From NCBI GenBank assembly GCA_023052935.1, contig CM041298.1:15979371-16043370 (forward strand): 64,000 bases of DNA. The letters are read 5' to 3'. The notes under the pieces are model-generated. The model was not told the DNA's origin. It did not search any database and saw only the letters and a program-made list of their open reading frames with translations. Source of the DNA: Piezodorus guildinii. Its lineage: Eukaryota > Arthropoda > Insecta > Hemiptera > Pentatomidae. Below, piece after piece: positions 59,801 to 64,000 of the stretch (its first letter is position 1; the number at the start of each line of letters is the position of its first letter). The position numbers were made by a program, and so were the translations under genes.

Positions 59801-60133
59801 GTTAGAACTAGTATTGCACATTTTAACTAAACCTACTGTTTATATTCAATTATCAAATTTATTAAAAATAGAAATAGAAAACTTTCCTATATTTTTTTAT
59901 AATACAATTTTATCTTTTATAGCTTCATCGACGTAGATGTTGCTGAAAAAATGAAAGAAGTAGACTTGCTGGTGATTGAAGGTATGGGAAGAGCTTTGCA
60001 TACAAACCTTAATGCTCAGTTTAAATGTGACTCCTTAAGAGTTGCTGTTGTCAAAGACCATTGGTTTTCAAGAGAGTTAGGAGGAGACAAATTTTCTTGT
60101 GTGTGTAAATTCTCTTGTGGTGATATTGAATGA
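31463..60133 (+). CDS. PANK4: PANK4-like 4'-phosphopantetheine phosphatase with degenerate kinase half (15-exon model)
   Basis: About 700 residues (human 773, quoted from memory). The C-terminal DUF89/damage-control phosphatase removes phosphate from 4'-phosphopantetheine and its oxidised forms in the cytosol, limiting CoA synthesis. Seen: D551, N552 and D587 (IFADNSGYD, INDVT) match the human metal ligands with the same 36-residue spacing; VIEGMGRALHTN near the end is intact. The N-terminal half follows the PanK fold (RIQIIYLPSS..INFIKQ; GVVDACNFFLVNVRDEAYV; LGHLCTLHAKRHKINQ; FLRHERYLEGIGGLL), but the DIGGS, TGGGA and GGSSIGGGTFWG motifs are gone. Phosphorylation motif RARSGT of human PANK4 (from memory, AKT site) is not conserved here (QTEMF). 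Inference: active phosphatase, no kinase. Every junction from 37640 on is GT-AG and in phase; the first two exons are less sure. Exon coordinates are listed separately. Confidence 0.9.
31901..31977 (+). CDS. PANK4: PANK4 exon 2 (probable)
   Basis: Acceptor ctttttaacag, donor gtcagt. Encodes QFSSSISCVVPIKYEDALAE GSPIL. SSSISCVV falls where PanK proteins have GGSLTKLA. Phases fit both neighbours. Confidence 0.58.
32071..32156. repeat. (AT)n followed by poly(T)
   Basis: About 56 bases of alternating AT followed by 29 T. In PANK4 intron 2. Confidence 0.95.
32172..32214. repeat. Hairpin, 21-bp arms, one mismatch
   Basis: AATACATCTGGTTGCATAAA T and its near-complement ATTTATGCAACCAAATGTAT T around a single A, directly after the AT/T tract. 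Confidence 0.85.
32490..33420 (+). repeat. Family C repeat with internal sub-repeats
   Basis: Two or more internal versions of CATAACTCAGTTATTTTTGA AGATA and TTAGAATTAGTAAAGCGTGA TAAACAAAA, then AGAATTAAATTTCCTAC, and an end AAACCATTGTGTAATAATTT GCAG. Related copies: minus 40206-40585 and plus 57910-58160. Confidence 0.75.
33425..34150 (+). repeat. Family D fragments
   Basis: AAACAACCAATTCCTAATTT and ATTTACTTTGGATTAAAAAT (33436-33530) match 26535-26630, and TTCAATGATATCAAAGAGTC (33982) matches 26645. The stretch 33590-33890 between them is CG-richer and looks like a separate insertion of unknown family. Confidence 0.6.
34231..34655. repeat. Foldback element with an extra inner arm
   Basis: TTTATAACTTCACCACTCTT TTATTAAAAATTAATGCA at the left and its reverse complement at the right (34600-34650), with a further copy of the right arm near 34370-34460. 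CACCTGAAGATGGCATTTTA GCCGAAA recurs in each. Confidence 0.85.
34700..35370. other. AT-rich intron DNA with a short basic reading frame
   Basis: 34894-35094 (minus) encodes a Lys/Glu/Met-rich 66-residue frame (WSKERMMAMSQLMKERWKK). I do not recognise it. The codon makeup could be chance or a remnant of a mobile element ORF. Confidence 0.25.
35678..36592 (+). repeat. Inner family B copy, complete
   Basis: ACTTTCACTTACTATATATA at the left; GAGGTAAGTGAAAGTCGTGT GTTGCCCGCACCAGA at the right. Inserted into the T-rich site of the outer copy. It contains a TG microsatellite at 35812-35836. Confidence 0.88.
36805..37525 (+). pseudogene. 5'-truncated CR1/Jockey-like LINE, 3' end
   Basis: Frame 36836-37189 gives HSDLYIPSHRTKTYERSFLS RSTSFWNSLP, the end of a LINE ORF2. 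A 3' untranslated part ends CTTAGTCCCAGAATAAAG. CTTAAAA flanks both sides (before 36811 and near 37520), a plausible target duplication inside the outer family B copy. Confidence 0.75.
37640..37809 (+). CDS. PANK4: PANK4 exon 3
   Basis: Acceptor catttttcag, donor gtaagg. Encodes ENEKTRIQIIYLPSSRLETG INFIKQ..., matching the ARLHFIKFENxYIExCLDFI strand-helix of PANK4; the following TGGGAYKF motif is replaced by TSNEIERNRYHF. Confidence 0.85.
37897..38071 (+). CDS. PANK4: PANK4 exon 4
   Basis: A long T tract and acceptor ttttcag, donor gtaaat. Contains GVVDACNFFLVNVRDEAYVI and PHILIIFANKIMFVK, equivalent to KGCNFVLxNIPxEAFVY and PYLLVNIGSGVSIVK; the Gly-Ser-Gly turn is lost. Confidence 0.88.
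38156..38242 (+). CDS. PANK4: PANK4 exon 5
   Basis: Acceptor tttttctag, donor gtaaga. VHSKESYECIGESDIINISK aligns with the strand leading into GGSSIGGGTFWGLG; the glycine-rich phosphate-binding loop is absent. Confidence 0.82.
38533..38670. repeat. Small foldback element
   Basis: Left arm TTGGTAATAACCGTATAAAT ATAAATAATCTCGTCAAAAC; right arm is the reverse complement (GACGAGATTATTTATATTTT AGGGTAATTACCAA). Same family as 43624-43800. Confidence 0.85.
38711..38862 (-). repeat. SINE-A fragment
   Basis: CTTTAACGAGTACCTAACTT, GAAGGATGGCACAA and TCCTGGGACCATC correspond to the SINE-A body on the minus strand; the head is missing. Confidence 0.75.
38915..39560 (-). pseudogene. CR1-like LINE 3' part, degenerate
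   Basis: Minus strand, with stops: DYGCIVYG, KRLMNRFIYGLL, FLKKIPTRFLIPILVSQKTF, ...LYHPCYHNLELHYP. The 3' end carries the complement of GGGATAAAATGTCCCAGAAT, shared with other copies here. In PANK4 intron 5. Confidence 0.6.
39837..39936 (+). CDS. PANK4: PANK4 exon 6
   Basis: Acceptor ttctaatag, donor gtaatt. SIDETIRSTKLFLSQYKDED; corresponds in position to the helical KFDELLxLASRG region but is poorly conserved and shorter. Confidence 0.8.
40005..40105 (+). CDS. PANK4: PANK4 exon 7
   Basis: Acceptor tatttcag, donor gtaata. KPFKVFCDNLGHLCTLHAKR HKINQ matches [20 protein letters not shown] of PANK4. Confidence 0.9.
40155..40205. repeat. 51-bp poly(A) tract
   Basis: Uninterrupted A run directly bordering the family C copy at 40206. 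Confidence 0.95.
40206..40585 (-). repeat. Family C copy
   Basis: CTGCAAATTATTACACAATG GTTTATT at the left edge is the complement of the 3' end of 32490-33420, and GTGGAACTACATATATTATA further on matches the interior of that copy on the minus strand. Confidence 0.7.
40590..41085 (+). pseudogene. RTE-like LINE tail
   Basis: Plus strand: LPILSYSSESWTLTKKHKSQ LQAMEMRYLRRM, DIIEEHQLRWFGHVSRI and EGLRPRGRLGKA, then frame-shifted RREIYG. Same LINE type as 47650-47900. Confidence 0.8.
41245..42136 (+). repeat. Family B element, complete copy
   Basis: Left end ACTTTCACTTACCTATATAT, right end GAGGTAAGAGTGAAAGTCGT GTGTTGCCCGCATCAGA. In PANK4 intron 7. Confidence 0.9.
42212..42371 (+). CDS. PANK4: PANK4 exon 8
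   Basis: Acceptor aattgcag, donor gtatgt. VIFGETLRDD then FLRHERYLEGIGGLL (residues 290-304), the best-conserved part of the kinase half. It lies just past a family B insertion that ends at 42136. Confidence 0.93.
42454..42649 (+). CDS. PANK4: PANK4 exon 9 (linker)
   Basis: Acceptor atttatag, donor gtaaca. SWTENYCESSSLQTEMFAFQ EMET... and EYFPDTQNLSENSSAR, the linker between the two halves (human SWGENYAGSSGL... YVPDTVDLTDDALAR). Confidence 0.92.
42738..43612 (-). repeat. Family B element, complete copy
   Basis: Left edge ATCTGATGCGGGCAACACAC GACTTTCACTTACC, right edge GTAAGTGAAAGT. Opposite direction to its neighbour at 41245-42136, in the next intron but one (intron 9). Confidence 0.9.
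43624..43800. repeat. Small foldback element
   Basis: Arms TTGGTAATACCCTAAAAATA TAAATAATCT and its complement at 43755-43800. Second member of the 38533-38670 family with a longer centre. Confidence 0.85.
43985..44055 (-). repeat. SINE-B body fragment
   Basis: CCCACTTTATAAAGGCTAGA TAAGCCCCAGG is the complement of the SINE-B body. It joins directly onto the 5'-truncated family B copy. Confidence 0.5.
44056..45030 (+). repeat. Family B element, 5'-truncated, with a small insertion
   Basis: Starts AGAGAAAGTATTGCGATCGT (left inverted repeat missing), ends GACGTAAGTGAAATTCGTGT GTTGCGCGCACCAGA. Interrupted at 44739-44852. Confidence 0.85.
44739..44852. mobile_element. 114-bp insertion flanked by an 8-bp direct repeat
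   Basis: ACTAACTG occurs at 44731-44738 and 44853-44860, and removing the insert restores the family B sequence. Eight-base duplications fit hAT or P-type elements, but no inverted ends are visible (TTTCTGGTTCC...TTACCCCAAAC). Origin unknown. Confidence 0.65.
45178..45324 (+). CDS. PANK4: PANK4 exon 10 (phosphatase half begins)
   Basis: Acceptor atttttttcag, donor gtaaat. EYWLDCIAEGIRLGVTKRIE then RRLEYLRKNH, matching KYWLTCFEEALDGVVKRA. Confidence 0.92.
45360..46070 (+). repeat. Diverged direct repeats with short retained reading frames
   Basis: Units at about 45375-45690 and 45730-45960, plus a partial third (45963-46070), share TTAACCATATGA, GAAAAATTGATAAACTATTG GATCA and CTGCCTC-CAAAATTTTAGG. 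Frames 45518-45643 and 45768-45902 give SSHLKEKIDKLLDQ and SSHLKENMDKLLDQ. Possibly the coiled-coil part of a retroelement ORF1; not recognised. In PANK4 intron 10. Confidence 0.6.
46090..46990 (+). pseudogene. RTE-like LINE fragment with a large insertion
   Basis: REIIKHIKKLKNNKASGKDG IVTEFLK (46110-46200), the start of an RTE-like RT domain, resumes near 46808 as ILKDGLEQCDS...EEIPECWK. The 46198-46800 part between is foreign to the LINE. Confidence 0.65.
46198..46800. mobile_element. Insertion of unknown family inside an RTE fragment
   Basis: About 600 bases, part of it clearly CG-richer (46500-46720). Contains GTGTGTTGCTGTTCAAAT near the right end. No coding capacity, tRNA-like head or inverted ends recognised. 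Confidence 0.5.
47160..47610 (+). repeat. Family E repeat
   Basis: ATCTCAAAAATGACAATGC, CAAAGATACT and CCCATGGATACATGTTCAAT TGTTAT recur in the same order at 55440-55840. Confidence 0.65.
47650..47900 (+). pseudogene. RTE-like LINE tail
   Basis: DIVEENQLRWYGHVSRM, then after a frame break VEGRRPRGRPRKTWEDGIRK. Same LINE type as 40590-41085. Confidence 0.8.
48103..48190 (+). CDS. PANK4: PANK4 exon 11
   Basis: Acceptor ctttttcag, donor gtaaat. GYGYLSMRVLQATLEHVKRE VGLIALYEK, matching YGTLTVRSLLDTREHCLNE. Confidence 0.92.
48225..48990 (+). repeat. Family B fragment interrupted by unknown DNA
   Basis: CTATCAATTACCTATATATG AAATATATAGT...GGTCTGTGTG, then unrelated sequence at about 48375-48710, then ATTTCATATATTTGAAGCGT and TTAAACTCGCTACATTGATG. 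The 3' part of family B is missing. Confidence 0.7.
49195..49810 (+). pseudogene. LINE C-terminal half (RTE-like), frame-broken, (ATT)n tail
   Basis: EKFKYLGSMITRKNEIQEEI, LKVRIFKTIILPTVLYRCE, then shifted KVFENKVLRKIFGPKRDEAT and a TATTATTATTATTATT tail at 49800. Same LINE as the fragment at 61627-62130. Confidence 0.8.
49930..50030 (+). repeat. CGAAAC-type repeat end fragment
   Basis: ACACTGTACCGTTATTTTTT AGTCCTGATGAAGGCCC, related to 18215-18300 and 25235-25290. Confidence 0.5.
50321..50525 (+). CDS. PANK4: PANK4 exon 12
   Basis: Acceptor gattttacag, donor gtaatt. KQYENETAIKELVGWLKCLD, QTELVKYMLAGNMFDWGAKE; the AGNxFDWGAK motif is the hallmark of DUF89 phosphatases. Confidence 0.95.
50896..51753 (+). 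repeat. Family B element, complete copy
   Basis: Left end ACTTTCACTTACTATATATA, right end AAAGTAAGTGAAAGTCGTGT GTTGCCCGCACCAGA. In PANK4 intron 12. Confidence 0.9.
51795..51935 (+). repeat. Fragment shared with 63095-63220
   Basis: GACGAACGGATTTTTTCCT, GGGTTCTACATATC and TGAAACGTTAGCCCTTAAAT match 63105-63185 in order. Unknown family. Confidence 0.6.
51968..53872 (+). mobile_element. 5'-truncated LINE with poly(A) tail
   Basis: Starts mid-RT, contains one long open frame, a short 3' part ending GGTGCAACCCAAGCCAGC, and a 50-base poly(A) tail (53823-53872). TTATTACT flanks both sides (about 51959-51966 and 53875-53882), a possible short target duplication. In PANK4 intron 12, same strand as the gene. 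Confidence 0.88.
51979..53757 (+). CDS. LINE ORF2 C-terminal part: RT (from motif B), RNase H, Cys/His motif
   Basis: 592 residues with no stop. RT box GCPQGGVLSPLLW (about residue 25) and catalytic YADDIAIL (about 55), then the thumb region. RNase H follows with YTDGS (Asp about 320), QAELLAI (Glu), IYTDSQAAL (Asp) and VPGHSG...NEKADELA (His, Asp); then CRLCGMDDETSFHIVCHC, a CCHC-type motif after the RNase H. A C-terminal RNase H places it in the I/LOA/R1/Tad1-like LINEs. The endonuclease and the RT fingers are missing, so this copy cannot move by itself, yet its frame is intact, so the insertion is recent. Confidence 0.92.
   Translation: MVMLESRTLASELSNTMLRIKPNGGCPQGGVLSPLLWCLVIDPLIKKLNSQGFYTQGYADDIAILIGGKHQCVVSSLLKHATHILCDWCESSGLNINPQKIKVCTFTHKRKVNMNLPSINGTQLTNSKEVKHLGVILDHKLRWDNHISYIAGKALKCLWACKGAINNAWGLKPQIVYWLYITAIRPMITYSSVIWWHRAHIGNNNKTLCKLQRLACLMITGAIKTTPTAAMKTMLNIMPLDLEVEAHALRTIYRFTKVGKCSNKFTHQGHCNLLSRLNENNILAMPSDLQIRKFINAYYTVNIDESRKHIPKHGINCYTDGSLMDSGSGAGVWRKDKPQSGVSIPLGKHTTVFQAELLAILHCATDLCSEGISGKKIFIYTDSQAALGALNNHTTTSKVVEACNLTLNCLAKKNTVNVEWVPGHSGFSGNEKADELARQGSLTIPITPEPLSGISLSYAFRFINQSYLNKYKQIWLNKGPRQSLKFLDGPCTSRRRCLLGMSRTCLRTLTAVYTGHSKLNYHMFKLGISDNPLCRLCGMDDETSFHIVCHCDKLAMLRFTLFGEDRLENPTNNKLVNPNSLLKFASATKLVF
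54067..54221 (+). CDS. PANK4: PANK4 exon 13 (metal-binding Asp-Asn)
   Basis: Acceptor tggattttag, donor gtaatg. ERPWLIDDLDSWTKRF then IFADNSGYDFILGVLPFARE, with two of the three metal ligands. Confidence 0.96.
54245..54535 (-). repeat. CR1-like LINE 3' end fragment
   Basis: TTTTATTCTGGGACAGTGTC CCTTGAGAATAAC is the complement of the CCCAGAATAAA 3' end shared by 37480-37520 and 38915. The rest is AT-rich. Confidence 0.45.
54541..55162. repeat. Foldback element, about 135-bp arms
   Basis: Left arm TAATTAAAATAGTAGGTTTC TATTATCTTCC...CAACGTTTCGGGGCC; right arm is the reverse complement ending ACCTACTATTTTAATTA. About 350 bases of AT-rich centre. In PANK4 intron 13. Confidence 0.9.
55440..55860 (+). 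repeat. Family E repeat
   Basis: ATCTCAAAAATGGCAATGCC, GCAAAGATACTGGG and TTCCCATGGAAACATGTTCA match 47160-47610. Confidence 0.65.
55870..56375. other. AT-rich intron DNA
   Basis: Nothing recognised. Confidence 0.4.
56380..56665 (+). repeat. SINE-A, full copy
   Basis: Head GGGGTTACCTGTAGCATGGT GGC, B box GGTTCAAAACCC, body CGTTAAAGATCCCTATCCTA and tail GTTAAATAAATAAATC. Confidence 0.88.
56670..57290. other. Intron 13 remainder
   Basis: 56750-56940 is CG-richer and ends TCTTAATAAACCATTGATTT, which may be the 3' end of an unrecognised element. Confidence 0.35.
57295..57464 (+). CDS. PANK4: PANK4 exon 14
   Basis: Acceptor atattctag, donor gtaaga. VVICANGEPIINDVTFYELK (third ligand, Asp587) and SLSIMKMAKSSCCLDLW. 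Confidence 0.96.
57495..57730 (+). repeat. tRNA-headed SINE, diverged SINE-B
   Basis: Head GGTGGTCTAGTGGATAGGGC with a weak B box, body AGCCTCTAAAAAGTGGATAC aligned with AGCCTCTATAAAGTGGGTAC of SINE-B. Confidence 0.65.
57910..58160 (+). repeat. Family C copy, 3' part
   Basis: AGAGAATTAAATTTCCTACA AAAC, TAGCGTTTTGAAATTAGCAG TG and GTGTAATAATTTGCAG match 33185-33405. Confidence 0.8.
58487..58735 (+). repeat. SINE-A, joined to another SINE
   Basis: GGGTCACCTGTGGTGTAGTG GCTAGCATAAC head, body to GTCCAATTAGCCACAG, where it stops without the usual tail and another tRNA-like SINE begins. Confidence 0.85.
58735..58985 (+). repeat. Third tRNA-headed SINE
   Basis: AGGCTAGCACACTAGTCTCC with B box GAGTTTGAATCCC; body GGGGATGTGAGACCC and GGTGGCCACTCAC is unlike SINE-A or SINE-B. 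Confidence 0.6.
59013..59675. repeat. Foldback element, about 50-bp arms
   Basis: GTTGGTTCAGGGTGCAGTCA ATTTAACACACAATTAAGCG TAAACTT at the left and its complement at 59618-59667. T-rich centre. In PANK4 intron 14. Confidence 0.9.
59923..60133 (+). CDS. PANK4: PANK4 exon 15 (stop)
   Basis: Acceptor cttttatag. VDLLVIEGMGRALHTNLNAQ, then LRVAVVKDHWFSRELGGDKF and TGA at 60131-60133. No canonical AATAAA immediately downstream; a foldback element starts at 60347. Confidence 0.96.
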
Positions 60134-60346
60134 ATATTGAGCATCGAGGAAATCAAGTGGTGCAGTGTAGGAAAGTCTCATTCTCTGAGAATTTACTGTA
60201 AAAATGTAAATGTAAATTTATTTTTGGATTGGTTTGATCTTGAAAATTTATAAAAAAATATATGTGATTTAATTTGTTTTCATTAACTACCTTTAGCTTA
60301 CAAGTTTATTTTGAAAAATTAAGTTAAAATTATTAAAAATCTGTAA

Positions 60347-60940
60347 GGAATTAGTCTGGGTGGCGGTCATTAAATGAAACAACTGAATAGTTTCAACTAT
60401 TTTATTGTTTGCCAACGTTTCGATCCCCATTGTGGGTCATCATCAGTGCTAAAAAGATACAAAAAGGATACATTTAAAATGAGATTAGAAATACTATTTA
60501 AAAAAAATTATTGCGCTAGAGAATGTCAAATTGTACCTAGTTTCCACTCGTCTACTAGACGGTACGTATCTCCACTGTACTCCATTTTTTAATGTTTTTT
60601 ATTTCATGTAATTTTTTCTTATATATTTGTACATTATCTTTAGTCATTATCTGGTCTGTATAGCTCTCATTAGTTTACCTTTATCATTGTAATTTAATTA
60701 ATTAATTTCTTTACACATCTAGTTCCTTTTATGTTATAATACTGACATTCTCTAGCACAATAGTTTTTTAAAATAGTATTTTTAATCTTATTTTAAATGT
60801 ATCCTTTTTGTATCTTTTTAGCCCTGATGATGACCCACAATGGGGGTCGAAACGTTGGCAAACAATAAAATAGTTGAAACTATTTAGTTATTTCATTTAA
60901 TGACCGCCACCTGGACTAATTCCTTCCAGTAATTCTCAAC
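60347..60940. repeat. Foldback element, about 190-bp arms
   Basis: Left arm GGAATTAGTCTGGGTGGCGG TCATTAAATG...CCAACGTTTCGATCCCCATT; right arm is the complement ending CCACCTGGACTAATTCCTTCC. The same ends as the palindrome at 14491-14754, so this is the longer form of that family. It starts about 210 bases after the PANK4 stop. Confidence 0.92.
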
Positions 60941-61414
60941 AGTCAACTAATTATATCCACAAAGATTAAAAATCTGATGCTTGCAACACACTACTTTCAC
61001 TTACCTCCGTTATTTATATCAATTTAAGAATTTTTAAACAAATTTTAAAACAAAATAAATTGTTAAAGAATTATTTACATTGGATTTTAATAGAAACTTG
61101 TCTTTTATTAAATAATCTATACTAATATTATGAAGCTGAAGAGTTTGTTTGTTTGAACGCGCTAATCTCAGAAACTACTGGTTCTAATTGAAAAATTCTT
61201 TTTGTGTTAAATAGTCCATTTATCGAGGAAGGTTATAGGCTATATAACATCACGCTGCGACCAATAGGACCGAAGAATCAGTCGAAAATATGGGAAAAAA
61301 CGGGGAAAATTTTGGAGAAAAAAAAAAACCTCGCTTCCCAATGATTCCAAATGATTGACCTTTTATTTTTAAATAATTCAATTTCCCGTTAATTTATATT
61401 TTTCCATTTAAACA

Positions 61415-61519
61415 GGTAGGATTAGATTTACGTCTAGATCGGGTTGCGGAGAAAATCAGTATGTTCTTCTGCCACAAGAAAATAAAACTGAAAATGTCAT
61501 TTACGCGGAAGTACTTTAA
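61415..61519 (+). pseudogene. Helitron helicase C-terminal remnant
   Basis: Frame reads FTSRSGCGENQYVLLPQENK TENVIYAEVL-stop, resembling the SRVG...LYVLxPxxKTKNVVYxEVL end of the Pif1-type helicase of Helitrons. Only this end is seen. Confidence 0.6.
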
Positions 61520-61626
61520 AATATATTCTTTTAAAAACTTCTTAATAGCAATCATAATAACAGAAATTGATGCAAACGAAGTCGCTTTAGAATATATCAA
61601 AGAAAAAGTGACATCTACTAAGAAGG

Positions 61627-62130
61627 TTTAAATTTGGGTGATAAAATTCCGGTTCTGGGATACGCCCATGATTTGGTACTGCTAAAGGAAGACACGGAAA
61701 CTAAACAACTAAATACAAGTCCGTTAATAAAAACCGGTAAAGAAATAGGACTCGAAATAAATACCGAAAAGACAAAATATATGATTTATAGCAGAGACGG
61801 TGGCGATCATAGTGTTATTGATATATCAGGGTGTACTTTCGAACACGTAGAGAAATTTAAGTATTTAGATTCAATGAATGAAAAAAAAAATCCAGGAGGA
61901 AATAAAGTCCTGGTTAAACGCGGGAAATGCGTGTTATAATTCAGTTGCGAAATTACTTAGCTTTTGTCTAAAAACTTAACTGTTAGAATTTATAAAACTG
62001 TTATTCTTCCGACGGTGAAACGTGGCCGCTTACTTTGAAGGACGGACAACGGCTAAAGGTTTTAGAAAATAAGGTACTAAAATATTTGGTCCGAAGAGAG
62101 ATGAGGCTACTGGGGAGTATAGAAGGTTAC
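61627..62130 (+). pseudogene. LINE RT fragment inside the Helitron
   Basis: GYAHDLVLLKED (YADD box changed to YAHD), NTEKTKYMIYSRDG, EHVEKFKYLDSM, then frame-shifted VRIYKTVILPTV and RDEATGEYRRLHNAE. Same LINE as 49195-49810. Captured by, or inserted into, the Helitron. Confidence 0.78.
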
Positions 62131-63237
62131 ACAACGCGGAAATATTTATATCAATCTATATTATTACCTATATTGTGAAGTCATGTTTTATTTCAAGAGT
62201 CATTTTCAAGTTCAATCGTTATTACCTTGAAGCATATACATTTATAAATTTAAATAAATTACTATTTCTTTTGATTTATTCGAGTATAATAATCAGAACT
62301 ATTATTTTAAGCATATTTAGGACTTTTATTAGTTGTATGTCTATATTTATAAAAGAAAGTACCACTCAATTTTCTGGTATCTAAAAAATTACTATGGTTG
62401 TGAGGCTAAAATTTTTCCTGGAGGTTCGTCAATTGTTATTTATTTTTTAAAAATGGTTTGTGACGATTATTTTTACATACTTAGTGATTATGGGTATAAC
62501 CACTTCTACTGGTTTGCTATTGTAAATTTGACAGGAAGAAGTCAAGATCGGGCTTTAAATGATAAAGCTTTAAATTTATTATAGCCAATCTCACCATAAA
62601 CGCACATAAATTAATACGAAATGCAATATTCGCGAGCAAAGCTGCGTGACACAGCTAGTCTATTATATTATTATCTATGACAATAAGTTTGTTTTATCGG
62701 ATTTACATCACTATCCGTTAACTTTTACAGTAGTATGTATAAGATAATAAGTTTTCTAAAAGCTTTCCAACGGTATATTACACATGTATATTACTGTTCT
62801 TAAGTTCAAAAAATAAAAATTGCATAAAAAAAAAAATTATTGCAGTTATCTCCTTTATTTGTTTATCGAATTCGTTCTTTTTATATATTTATCTGTTTTT
62901 TTAGCAATGCTAATCAGATGATATGGTAAATTTCATAATAACTACTTCATTACTAGAGTAAGAAATTTTGAAATATCGGCATTTAAGCCCTGTCAGACAA
63001 TTTCAATCAGAATGAAACCTATATCAAAGCACATTAAATATTACACCGATATAGCGAGTTTAATAAAAATCGTTAGTGCCGTTTTTGAGAATATCGTAAA
63101 TAGTCGGACTAACGGATTTTTGTTATCCGTTGATCGGGTTCCACGTATCTCGAAACTTAAGCCCTCAAATTTCAAAGAGGAGGGAGGAAGGGAGGTATTT
63201 TTTTGTTTTGGTGGATCATAAAGTTTAGTTATTGAAA

Positions 63238-63945
63238 ATATTGGGTTGTGTCACATGAAATGAAAATTTTCAAGGTAAAGGATTTTTATTAAAAATACGA
63301 TATGAAAACAAGATAATTTTATTCGAAGTATTTACCTTCTTTTCTACACATTTTTCCCAACGTGACACCAACTTTTTTATCCTCGAACTGAAAAACTCTG
63401 AGCTTTGAAGTGAAACAAAATCTGAAAACGCACTTTTCACTTGATCTAAGTTTTCTTTTGACGAAGTTGTCTAAATTCCTGAACAGGTGGTAATCTGTTG
63501 GAGACAAGTCGGGAGAATATGGTGGGTGGGGAAGAACTTCGCAGCCCAGTTCTTTCAATTTTTGCACGGTATGTTTTGAAACATGGGGTCTTGCTGCCGC
63601 TCAATGAGATCATGAGGTACCCCTGGAAACGGTAGATGCACTTGCATTTAGTTGTGCTGAGAGTCCTTTAACTATTTGGTTGGGGTTTCCTTCTACTGTA
63701 TGTTTGAGGACATCGTTGTCTATTACGAACGGAGGTCTTCCTCGGGGCAAGTTTTCCAAGTCGGTATCCCCAGCTGAAAACCCCAACAAACCAACGGCGA
63801 ATGGTCTGTTCATTAACACTCCCTTTTCCAAACGCCTTGCAAATATTTCTAGCGGCCTCAGCTGCTGAATGGCCGAGTTTATACTCGTACAAAAATATTA
63901 CTCGAAAAACGCGTGTTTCTATGTTCATATTTGGAGGTATACTAA
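63238..63945 (-). pseudogene. Mariner transposase, internally deleted
   Basis: Minus strand: YEYKLGHSAAEAARNICKAF, VNEQTIRRWF (helix-turn-helix), after a frame break LENLPRGRPPFVIDNDVLK, then near 63605 a jump to HVSKHTVQKLKELG and LPHPPYSPDLSPTDYHLF (the region of the last catalytic Asp). The middle, with the first two catalytic Asp, is deleted. The left end TATTGGGTTGTGTCACATG is mariner-like; the right end is not clear. Confidence 0.88.
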
Positions 63946-64000
63946 AAAGTGGGTAATTGATTGGGAAGCTAATGTTTATAATACAAAGGTAGAGGATTAG

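Larger units (their letters stand above)
61116..62658 (+). mobile_element. Helitron, 1543 bp, non-autonomous
   Basis: Begins TCTATACTAATATTATGAAG CTG and ends ...AGCTGCGTGACACAGCTAG: a 5' TC, a short hairpin (AGCTG...CAGCT) and a 3' CTAG. Removing it rejoins AATAA and TCTATTATATT of the family B copy, that is, insertion between A and T without a target duplication, exactly as Helitrons do. The interior carries a helicase remnant and a LINE fragment. Confidence 0.9.
60971..63100 (-). repeat. Family B element split by a Helitron
   Basis: Left edge AATCTGATGCTTGCAACACA CTACTTTCACTTACC (60971-61115), resumed at 62659 (TCTATTATATTATTATCTAT) and read to about 63100, where the other end is lost. 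Confidence 0.88.

Noticed and set aside
63610..63868. Functional mariner transposase
   Set aside because: Two frames overlap because of a frameshift, and the central catalytic region is deleted.

Overview
The window is a piece of an AT-rich, intron-rich and heavily transposon-loaded nuclear genome. Spliced metazoan genes, GT-AG introns, mariner, Helitron, Ty3/gypsy and many non-LTR retrotransposons, and tRNA-headed SINEs all point to an arthropod, most likely an insect. I cannot name the order from sequence alone. There is nothing bacterial here: no operons and no CRISPR.

Two cellular genes could be rebuilt by hand with matching splice phases. (1) A cytidine deaminase on the minus strand (16638 down to 4750) has two small 5' exons (16596-16638, 15789-15893) and two complete tandem copies of the terminal, zinc-binding exon (7067-6772 and 5045-4750). 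Each terminal copy has its own acceptor, stop and poly(A) signal. (2) A PANK4-type 4'-phosphopantetheine phosphatase on the plus strand has about 15 exons (31463-60133, about 700 residues). Its phosphatase half keeps the metal-binding residues. Its pantothenate-kinase half is recognisable along its whole length but has lost the glycine-rich nucleotide-binding motifs. A possible tiny third gene (21339-21357 joined to 23450-23529, plus strand) is much less certain.

Layout: 1-2533, 3' part of an intact-looking Ty3/gypsy element with its 3' LTR. 3.5-16.6 kb, the cytidine deaminase gene, its introns filled with broken LINEs, SINEs, a 691-bp tandem duplication and a large palindrome. 17-31 kb, repeat-rich intergenic DNA. 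31.5-60.1 kb, PANK4, whose introns hold at least five copies of one roughly 0.9-kb inverted-terminal repeat family (family B), foldback elements, SINEs and a recent 5'-truncated LINE (51968-53872) with a poly(A) tail. 60.3-64 kb, a foldback element, a family B copy split by a Helitron, and an internally deleted mariner.

How the genes relate: the deaminase salvages cytidine/deoxycytidine; the PANK4 phosphatase acts on 4'-phosphopantetheine and its damaged forms in CoA metabolism. They are neighbours with no evident functional link. Most of the window's complexity comes from layered transposition, and several insertions can be ordered in time from nesting.
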